Assembly: GCA_020435865.1 (NCBI GenBank)
Contig: JAGQYZ010000215.1
Location: forward strand, 1 to 5,253
Direction: 5' to 3'
DNA length: 5,253 bases
Source of the DNA: Aequorivita sp.
GTDB taxonomy: Bacteria; Bacteroidota; Bacteroidia; Flavobacteriales; Flavobacteriaceae
Shown here: piece by piece, positions 1-5,253 of the stretch
Numbering within the stretch: the stretch's first letter is position 1
Layout: each line of letters starts with the position of its first letter
Notes under the pieces: model-generated
What the model saw: only the letters and a program-made list of their open reading frames with translations
Databases searched by the model: none
Told to the model about the DNA's origin: nothing
Translations under genes and position numbers: made by a program

Positions 1-1051
1 TATTAACATTTGAAATAAATGGCAAAAGAATCCACCATCGCTCTGTTTTATTGCTTTTTTTGAATTCCAATACCTCGTCTTCTACGGGAACTTTATAGGA
101 TGTAAAGAGTTTTTCATTGTCAAAATCATCATCTTCCACCCTAAAATTAAATCCTTCAACAAAGTACCAAAATATTTGAGCCACGAGCATTGCTCCACTT
201 TTATTTTCTATAGAATCGCTTAATTCATAAACGCCAAAAGATTTTACTTTATTGCTGATGCCAGCATATCGTGAAATGGCACAAATTTCACGACCGTCAA
301 AACCATTTGGGCTTTCGTTGTTTTTATAACTTAATTCTGCACTTTTTATTGCTGTAACATCTAATGTTACCATATCAGCATCTCGCATTATGGGTTCTAC
401 CACCGTAATATCTGCACAAATTTCACCTAATCTGTATGCGTCAAAAAATAATTTGTCCATCAAAGCTATTTCTTGTGGCGCATTAAAAAAAGATTGATAG
501 CCCAAAGTACTATAATTAAATAAATTATAGGGTTTTTCAACCACCATTTTTCCAATGTATGATTTATTGGAGATGGGCATTTCTGCATTTCCCAGATCAA
601 AGCGGTTGTCAATATTAACAACATTTACCATTTCACCAATTCCATCATAAGCCCGGTATTGCGCATATGTTAAATCTTGACTTCCTCCGAGAACGAGAGG
701 TATTATATTTTTTTTGAGAAGCGCAGCTATAACTTCTTTAGCGGCAAAGCGCGTGTCTTCGGCCGTTTCGCCCTTTTCAATGTCGCCAAGATCAATTATT
801 TTATAATTCCAATTTCCGGGAAATAATGAATAAAGCGCTTTTCTGTAGGAATCAAAAGAAACTTCTCCCCCAATAAAATTTATATCTGCTCGGTTTTCCT
901 TAATTCCGAGAATACCAAACTTCACGCCTTTTAAGTTGGGTAATTCCCCAATCTTAGCGTGAACTTCAATTTGCTTTCCCAAAGTTCCAACAGGAAGAAC
1001 CTCCCGATGCGCTAATACTTTTTTAGAAACTGGGGATAAAAACTCTATCAT
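1..1051 (-). CDS. Arginase/formimidoylglutamase-family protein, degenerate metal site (3' end outside window)
   Basis: 350 codons are visible, from ATG at 1051 to the window edge; there is no stop, so the C-terminus is missing. The protein matches the ureohydrolase (arginase/agmatinase/formimidoylglutamase) fold. Three landmark motifs are in the right order: LGGSQD (residues 121-126, normally GGDHS), NIDNRFDLG (146-154, normally DAHxD) and TLDVTA (229-234, normally SxDxDxxDP). A late glutamate in FGVYELSD (E276) fits the family's conserved Glu. Three usual Mn ligands are replaced: His by Gln125, His by Arg150 and Asp by Thr233; Asp148, Asp152 and Asp231 remain. Flavobacterial homologues are, as I recall, commonly named formimidoylglutamase (histidine degradation, hutG), but no other hut gene is visible here and the altered site argues against assuming that activity. 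An acidic patch (VEDDDFDNE) lies at 305-313. It starts inside the topA stop codon, so it is probably co-transcribed and coupled with topA. Family assignment is fairly sure; function is not. Confidence 0.8.
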   Translation of the reverse strand, partial: MIEFLSPVSKKVLAHREVLPVGTLGKQIEVHAKIGELPNLKGVKFGILGIKENRADINFIGGEVSFDSYRKALYSLFPGNWNYKIIDLGDIEKGETAEDTRFAAKEVIAALLKKNIIPLVLGGSQDLTYAQYRAYDGIGEMVNVVNIDNRFDLGNAEMPISNKSYIGKMVVEKPYNLFNYSTLGYQSFFNAPQEIALMDKLFFDAYRLGEICADITVVEPIMRDADMVTLDVTAIKSAELSYKNNESPNGFDGREICAISRYAGISNKVKSFGVYELSDSIENKSGAMLVAQIFWYFVEGFNFRVEDDDFDNEKLFTSYKVPVEDEVLEFKKSNKTERWWILLPFISNVN

Positions 1052-3567
1052 TATTTTTTCTTGGCAGTTACTTTTTTCTTAGTTATAGTTTTCTTTTTAG
1101 CAGCAGTTTTCTTTTTCGGACTTTTTTTATCGAGCAAATCTTTTGCTTCTTCCAAGGTTATTTTATCTGCTTTGGTTCCTTTAGGCAATTCAACCTTTGT
1201 CTTGCCCTTAATTAAGTTGAAACGGCCCCAACGTGCTTTTTCAATGCGAATTTTTTCTTCAGGCCATTCGTTGATGAGCTTTTCGATTTCTTTCTGTTTT
1301 TTTTCTTCAATCAGCTCCTTCACATCATCTTTTGAAAGATTATCAAAGTCATACTTTTTGTTCACGTTAATGAACATATTGTTCCATTTTATGAATGGTC
1401 CAAAACGCCCAACTCCTTTTTGAACGGGTAAATCCTCATACATATATATAGGAGCATCGGCCTTTTTCTTTTCTTCAATCAATTCTTTTGCGAAAGCCAT
1501 ATCCACATCTAATGGATCCATTCCTTTAGGAAGTGAAATAAAGGTTTTTCCCAAACGAACGTAAGGCCCAAAACGGCCATTGTTTACCTCAACTTCTTCA
1601 TTTTCATATACACCTAAAGTCTTCGGAAGTTTAAAAAGATCCATCACTTCCTCAAACGAAACCAAATGTAATTGTTGGTCTGGACGAAGGCTTGCAAATT
1701 TTTTCTCTTCATCTTCCGGTGCTCCAATTTGTGCCATTGGACCATATTTTCCTAAGCGAACCAAAACGGTTTTACCTGTTTCGGGATCTTCGCCAAGAAT
1801 GCGCTCACCACTTTCCCTGTCTGCATTTTCTTCTACATGCTCAACTTGCGGATGAAATTTTCCGTAGAAATCCTTCATCATTTTAGTCCATTCCTCTTTC
1901 CCTTCGGCAATATCGTCAAAATCCTGCTCAACTTTTGCAGTAAAATTATAATCCATGATATCTTCAAAATGCTCCACTAAAAAGTCATTCACGATTAATC
2001 CAATATCCGTGGGGACCAGTTTTCCTTTATCTGAACCAACGGTTTCAGTTAAGGTTTTATCTTTAATGTTTTCTTTTTGAAGGGTTAACTGAAGATATTT
2101 ACGTTCAACGCCTTCCACAGTTCCTTTTTCAACATAATTTCTACTGATGATTGTTGAAATCGTCGGCGCATAGGTTGAAGGTCGTCCAATACCAAGTTCC
2201 TCCAACTGTTTCACCAAAGAAGCTTCCGTGAAACGATATGGTGGACGTGTAAAACGTTCCGTTGCTGTGATGTAATTATTTTGAAGTGAATCGCCATTTT
2301 TCATATTTGGCAACATTCCTTCCTGCTCTTCTTCCTCAAAATCGGTTCCTTCCAAATACACTTTTAGAAAACCGTCAAACTTTATCATTTCACCATTTGC
2401 TGTGAAATTTTCCGAAACCTTTTCCTTTGAAAGCACATCAATCTTCACATTGGTTCGTTCCAATTGGGCATCGCTCATTTGCGATGCCAACGTTCGTTTC
2501 CAAATTAAATCGTACAAGCGTGCTTGGTCATAGTCGCCAGAAATGGTGTGTTTTGACATATCTGTAGGACGAATAGCCTCGTGCGCTTCCTGTGCCCCTT
2601 TGCTCTTCCCTTTGTAATCTCTGGGTTTGCTATACTCTTTTCCATAGGAAGATGCAATTTCTTTTTGAGCAGCGTTTTTTGCGTCGTTACTAAGGTTAAC
2701 ACTGTCCGTACGCATATACGTTATAAAACCAGCTTCATACAACCGCTGAGCGATTGTCATTGTTTTTCCAACTGAAAAATATAATTTCCGCGCTGCTTCC
2801 TGTTGCAAGGTTGAAGTGGTAAAAGGTGCCGCCGGGCTTTTGCTGGCAGGCTTTTTCGTTAAATCTGAAATTTTATAATTGGCGCCCAAATTCTTCCGAA
2901 GAAATTCGCGTGCTTCTTCTTCTGTGTCAAAATTCTTTGGAAGTTTCGCTTTAAATTTGCTTCCATCAAGTGTTGTAAATTCGGCGTCAATTCTGTAGGA
3001 ACCTACGGGATTGAAAACTTCAATTTCACGCTCGCGCTCTACAATCAATCGTACTGCCACAGATTGTACGCGGCCTGCTGAAAGTCCGCCTTTTACTTTT
3101 TTCCAAAGAATGGGAGAAAGTTCGTAGCCAACCAAACGGTCCAAAACACGACGTGCTTGCTGGGCGTTTACCAAATTATAATCTATTTGGCGAGGATTTT
3201 CAATCGCTTTTAAGATTGCTGTTTTAGTGATTTCGTGAAAAACAATACGCTTGGTTTTGTTTTTGTCCAGCTTCAATTCTTCTGCCAAATGCCACGCAAT
3301 GGCTTCACCTTCTCGATCCTCATCACTCGCCAACCAAACCATTTCTGCTTTTTTGGAAAGAGCTTTCAACTCAGTCACGAGCTTTTTCTTATCGCTGCTC
3401 ACTTTATATTTAGGTGTAAAATCTCCTTCTACATCCACACCCAATTCCTTGGACGGAAGGTCTGCAATATGCCCAAAACTGGAAGAAACTTTGAAATCCT
3501 TACCAAGAAATTTTTCAATGGTTTTTGCTTTTGCTGGAGACTCAACGATCACTAAATTCTTTGCCAT
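1051..3567 (-). CDS. topA: Type IA DNA topoisomerase I (omega protein)
   Basis: Complete, 838 aa, close to the 865 aa of E. coli TopA. It relaxes negatively supercoiled DNA by cutting one strand through a 5'-phosphotyrosine link. The N-terminal TOPRIM domain has the catalytic Glu9 in VIVESPAKA and the acidic Mg-binding triad Asp82/Asp84/Glu86 in ASDEDREGEAIAW. The type IA core carries GLSAGRVQSVA (161-171), the catalytic Tyr284 in FITYMRTDS, AHEAIRPT (328-335) and GIGRPSTYA (459-467). After about residue 585 there are four TopA C-terminal-repeat-like units, at about 590-615, 651-685, 716-740 and 779-801, each built round G-R/K-F/Y-G/N. The last 23 residues are a lysine-rich tail. The protein has no cysteine at all, so the Cys4 zinc ribbons of E. 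coli TopA are absent. The start at 3567 puts VIVESPAKA at the usual distance from the N-terminus and has a weak AGGA just upstream. The stop overlaps the next gene as TAATG. Confidence 0.98.
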   Translation of the reverse strand: MAKNLVIVESPAKAKTIEKFLGKDFKVSSSFGHIADLPSKELGVDVEGDFTPKYKVSSDKKKLVTELKALSKKAEMVWLASDEDREGEAIAWHLAEELKLDKNKTKRIVFHEITKTAILKAIENPRQIDYNLVNAQQARRVLDRLVGYELSPILWKKVKGGLSAGRVQSVAVRLIVEREREIEVFNPVGSYRIDAEFTTLDGSKFKAKLPKNFDTEEEAREFLRKNLGANYKISDLTKKPASKSPAAPFTTSTLQQEAARKLYFSVGKTMTIAQRLYEAGFITYMRTDSVNLSNDAKNAAQKEIASSYGKEYSKPRDYKGKSKGAQEAHEAIRPTDMSKHTISGDYDQARLYDLIWKRTLASQMSDAQLERTNVKIDVLSKEKVSENFTANGEMIKFDGFLKVYLEGTDFEEEEQEGMLPNMKNGDSLQNNYITATERFTRPPYRFTEASLVKQLEELGIGRPSTYAPTISTIISRNYVEKGTVEGVERKYLQLTLQKENIKDKTLTETVGSDKGKLVPTDIGLIVNDFLVEHFEDIMDYNFTAKVEQDFDDIAEGKEEWTKMMKDFYGKFHPQVEHVEENADRESGERILGEDPETGKTVLVRLGKYGPMAQIGAPEDEEKKFASLRPDQQLHLVSFEEVMDLFKLPKTLGVYENEEVEVNNGRFGPYVRLGKTFISLPKGMDPLDVDMAFAKELIEEKKKADAPIYMYEDLPVQKGVGRFGPFIKWNNMFINVNKKYDFDNLSKDDVKELIEEKKQKEIEKLINEWPEEKIRIEKARWGRFNLIKGKTKVELPKGTKADKITLEEAKDLLDKKSPKKKTAAKKKTITKKKVTAKKK

Positions 3568-3587
3568 ATCCTATATTATTGTGAGTG

Positions 3588-3595
3588 CAAAAGTA
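3588..3595 (-). promoter_or_regulatory. topA: Probable topA promoter, -7 element
   Basis: Read on the minus strand this is TACTTTTG, matching the Bacteroidota -7 consensus TAnnTTTG. It lies 20 bases before the topA ATG, implying a short 5' leader of about 10-15 bases. The best upstream -33 candidate is TTCG (3615-3612), one mismatch from TTTG and at a short spacing of 16, so only the -7 half is convincing. It would drive topA and, through the overlap, the arginase-like gene. Confidence 0.55.
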
Positions 3596-3661
3596 TATGA
3601 ATTTTTTAATACGAATGATTTTGGATGTAAAATTTGAAAATCGAGCAGGTAATTTTATCCA

Positions 3662-3700
3662 GGAATACACGAATAATTATTTAGTTGTATTCGTGTATCC
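3662..3700. repeat. Intergenic palindrome (11-bp perfect stem)
   Basis: ATACACGAATA (3665-3675) is the exact reverse complement of TATTCGTGTAT (3688-3698), separated by 12 bases. Two more G:C pairs (3662-3663 with 3699-3700) can form if A3664 is bulged. It lies between the 3' end of the membrane-protein gene and the topA promoter, both on the minus strand. It could act as a terminator or RNA stem for the upstream gene, but neither strand has a clear T-run right after the stem, so a rho-independent terminator is not well supported. It may instead be a dispersed intergenic repeat or a protein-binding site. The stem is certain; its role is unknown. Confidence 0.7.
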
Positions 3701-3745
3701 GTAGTTGGTTTTCACACTTAAATTTACGCACTAATAACCAAGTGC

Positions 3746-4513
3746 TTAAAAAGAATTAACAGATGAATTTTCTTGTAACTCTTCATCAAAACCAATGGTT
3801 TCCTTATAAAAATAATACATTGGAATGTGTGTAAAAAAAGCCGTTGCCAGAATCCCTATTCCGCATAAAATAATTCCCAGTTGGGCAATTAATGATGAAA
3901 CAATGATTAATCCAAAAACGATTAGCCAAAACCTGTTTCCCAACCTGAAACCTGCTTTTACAATTTCAGAAACTGAAAGTTGCGGATTGAAGGCAAAAAT
4001 AACGAACATAAGCTGCAATGGTACCATTACATAAAATATAGGTAGGTAACATAATATTGCAGCTAACAATGTGATTCCAAATGCAGCAAGCGACAATGTG
4101 AGTATCTTTTGAAAATGATTTTTTAAATACACAAAATAGCCGCCTGTTTCAATAGGTTTTCCTGTATCATTCTTTTTACAAACTTGGAAAAAATGGGCGG
4201 TTATGGAATAGGTAATGGTTTGAATAAGTATCATTATCAATAAAAATGCAACAATATAAATTGCAATCCAAACCACAGAATACTCCATTAATGGATTGAA
4301 ATCTGAATAGCCGTTGGCCTCAGCCTTAATGAAAGTAGTTATGAACGGAACATAAATTACGGCTATTAAAGGTAAGATAACCGCTAATATCACCAATAAA
4401 TGTAGCATTCCTTCAACCCATATTTTTTTGAAAAGCTCAAAACTTTTGGACAAAATAGCACCAAAATCAGGTGATTTGGCGGCTTCAATTTTCTGAAAAA
4501 TCTGTGGTTCCAT
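3746..4513 (-). CDS. Polytopic inner-membrane protein of unknown function
   Basis: Complete, 255 aa. I do not recognise a specific family. It has about 20 soluble N-terminal residues, then hydrophobic segments at about 36-60, 79-105, 138-156, 157-176, 195-211 and 212-233, so five or six membrane spans, and a polar acidic C-terminal tail (about 242-255). No signal peptide or catalytic motif is evident. Three similar amphipathic stretches each precede a membrane segment: SFELFKKIW (24-32), YFVYLKNHF (126-134) and GFRLGNRFW (188-196). This suggests an internally repeated helical-hairpin bundle, a layout reminiscent of the membrane domain of glycerophosphodiester phosphodiesterases and related YciC/DUF-type proteins; that link is inference. 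Start at 4513 is preceded by an A-rich AAAGAA rather than a true Shine-Dalgarno, usual for Bacteroidota. It is transcribed away from miaB and toward topA, with 178 bases and a palindrome between, so it is probably its own transcription unit. Confidence 0.75.
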   Translation of the reverse strand: MEPQIFQKIEAAKSPDFGAILSKSFELFKKIWVEGMLHLLVILAVILPLIAVIYVPFITTFIKAEANGYSDFNPLMEYSVVWIAIYIVAFLLIMILIQTITYSITAHFFQVCKKNDTGKPIETGGYFVYLKNHFQKILTLSLAAFGITLLAAILCYLPIFYVMVPLQLMFVIFAFNPQLSVSEIVKAGFRLGNRFWLIVFGLIIVSSLIAQLGIILCGIGILATAFFTHIPMYYFYKETIGFDEELQENSSVNSF

Positions 4514-4538
4514 ATTTCTTTATAATTTAGTTAGTACA

Positions 4539-4546
4539 CAAATCTA
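4539..4546 (-). promoter_or_regulatory. Probable -7 element for the membrane-protein gene
   Basis: On the minus strand this reads TAGATTTG, a match to the Bacteroidota TAnnTTTG -7 box, 25 bases before the ATG at 4513. No TTTG -33 element is found at the normal spacing; that position falls on the region used by the divergent miaB promoter. Support is therefore from one half-element plus position. Confidence 0.5.
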
Positions 4547-4565
4547 TGAAAAAGAAATCTGCCAC

Positions 4566-4596
4566 TTTGTCACCGTGGCTTAAAATTGTATCTTTG
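4566..4596 (+). promoter_or_regulatory. miaB: miaB promoter, complete Bacteroidota consensus
   Basis: TTTG at 4566-4569 and TATCTTTG at 4589-4596 are exact matches to the Bacteroidota -33 (TTTG) and -7 (TAnnTTTG) elements, with a 19-base spacer, which is in the optimal range. The expected transcription start is around 4600-4603, giving a 5' leader of about 40 bases before the miaB ATG. A 5-bp inverted repeat (GCCAC 4561-4565 / GTGGC 4575-4579) brackets the -33 element and could be an operator, though it is short. Confidence 0.85.
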
Positions 4597-4643
4597 TGGG
4601 TTCAATGGTCAAGTTATTGACACGATTGCTATTTTAAATTTTC

Positions 4644-5253
4644 ATGGAAAAGATTATTGACGAAAAAACGCAAGGAAATACGCTAACGCTGGAAGCACGC
4701 GAGGGCAATTCCCGCAAACTATATATTGAAAGTTACGGCTGCGCAATGAATTTTAGCGACAGTGAAATCGTGGCTTCCATACTTGCAGACCAAGGTTACA
4801 ACACTACAAATTTATTGGAAGAAGCCGATTTGGTTTTGGTAAATACCTGTTCCATCCGCGATAAAGCCGAACAAACTGTCCGGAAACGTCTGGAAAAATA
4901 CAATGCTGTAAAGCGTATCAATCCGAAGATGAAAGTAGGCGTTTTAGGCTGTATGGCCGAACGTTTAAAGGAAAAATTCCTGGAAGAGGAGAAAATCGTC
5001 GATTTAGTTGTTGGTCCAGATGCCTATAAAGACATCCCAAATTTATTGAAAGAAGTAGAAGAAGGCCGTGATGCAGTGAACGTAATTCTTTCCAAAGAAG
5101 AAACCTATGGCGATATTTCGCCAGTGCGTTTGGGCGGCAATGGCATTACTGCCTTTGTGAGCATAACTCGTGGTTGCGATAATATGTGCACATTTTGTGT
5201 GGTTCCATTTACCCGTGGGCGCGAACGCAGCCGCGATCCGCAGAGTATTTTAC
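4644..5253 (+). CDS. miaB: tRNA-2-methylthio-N6-dimethylallyladenosine synthase (3' end outside window)
   Basis: 203 codons are visible; the rest of a usually 440-480-aa protein lies beyond the window. MiaB is a radical-SAM methylthiotransferase that converts i6A to ms2i6A at position 37 of tRNAs reading U-starting codons, using two 4Fe-4S clusters. The N-terminal MTTase (UPF0004) domain shows its three cluster cysteines: Cys33 in YGCAMN, Cys69 in [10 protein letters not shown] and Cys103 in LGCMAER. The radical-SAM domain opens with the CxxxCxxC motif Cys178/Cys182/Cys185 in [22 protein letters not shown]. The [10 protein letters not shown] sequence is typical of MiaB rather than RimO or MtaB. 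The TRAM domain is not in view. The start is supported by an in-frame TAA at 4635-4637, just upstream, with no other ATG between, and by the promoter at the right distance. It is divergent from the membrane-protein gene; nothing in the sequence ties the two functions together. Confidence 0.97.
   Translation, partial: MEKIIDEKTQGNTLTLEAREGNSRKLYIESYGCAMNFSDSEIVASILADQGYNTTNLLEEADLVLVNTCSIRDKAEQTVRKRLEKYNAVKRINPKMKVGVLGCMAERLKEKFLEEEKIVDLVVGPDAYKDIPNLLKEVEEGRDAVNVILSKEETYGDISPVRLGGNGITAFVSITRGCDNMCTFCVVPFTRGRERSRDPQSIL

Noticed and set aside
2505..2702. 65-aa minus-strand open frame inside topA
   Set aside because: It is an alternate frame within the well-supported topA core and its translation matches no family I know.
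1061..3637. Several plus-strand open frames (for example 1061-1423, 1580-1855, 3235-3555, 3251-3637)
   Set aside because: They lie antisense to topA, or run from it into its promoter region, have low-complexity Phe/Ser-rich translations typical of the complement of Lys/Glu-rich coding sequence, and have no promoter or recognisable domain.
3728..3745. Hairpin GCACT/AGTGC directly after the membrane-gene stop, as a terminator
   Set aside because: The stem is only 5 bp with an 8-base loop and no T-run follows, so it does not meet the usual terminator pattern.
3825..4034. 69-aa plus-strand open frame
   Set aside because: It is antisense to the membrane-protein gene, which has clear hydrophobic periodicity in its own frame.
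4605..4643. Upstream in-frame ATG at 4605 as the true miaB start
   Set aside because: An in-frame TAA at 4635-4637 separates it from the miaB coding sequence, so 4644 is the start.
1..5253. tRNA, rRNA, CRISPR array, insertion sequence or defence-type gene cluster
   Set aside because: No cloverleaf, regularly spaced repeat, transposase motif or terminal inverted repeat was seen by eye; all coding space is taken by four housekeeping-like genes.

Overview
The window looks like chromosomal housekeeping DNA from a member of the Bacteroidota, most likely class Flavobacteriia. Three things support this. The DNA is AT-rich. There are clear Bacteroidota-type promoter elements (TTTG / TAnnTTTG), with an exact pair upstream of miaB. 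The proteins are Flavobacteriia-like, notably a degenerate formimidoylglutamase/arginase-family protein directly downstream of topA. The genus cannot be named from this sequence.

Layout. Positions 1-1051 (minus strand) hold most of an arginase/formimidoylglutamase-family gene whose 3' end lies outside the window. Positions 1051-3567 (minus) hold a complete topA (DNA topoisomerase I, 838 aa). The topA stop and the downstream start share one base (TAATG), so the two genes form a translationally coupled pair. Positions 3568-3745 are intergenic, with a topA promoter and an 11-bp palindromic repeat. Positions 3746-4513 (minus) encode a 255-aa polytopic membrane protein of unknown function. Positions 4514-4643 are a compact divergent promoter region. 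From 4644 to the window end (plus) is the first 203 codons of miaB, the radical-SAM tRNA methylthiotransferase.

Function. TopA relaxes negative supercoils and MiaB modifies A37 of tRNAs reading U-starting codons; both are core functions. The arginase-like protein keeps the fold-level motifs but has lost three of the six canonical manganese ligands, so its annotated enzyme activity is doubtful. No mobile element, CRISPR array, RNA gene or obvious new multi-gene system was found, and no gene-free stretch exceeds 300 bases. The points most worth following are the degenerate metal site coupled to topA, the internal three-fold repeat of the membrane protein, and the palindrome behind it.
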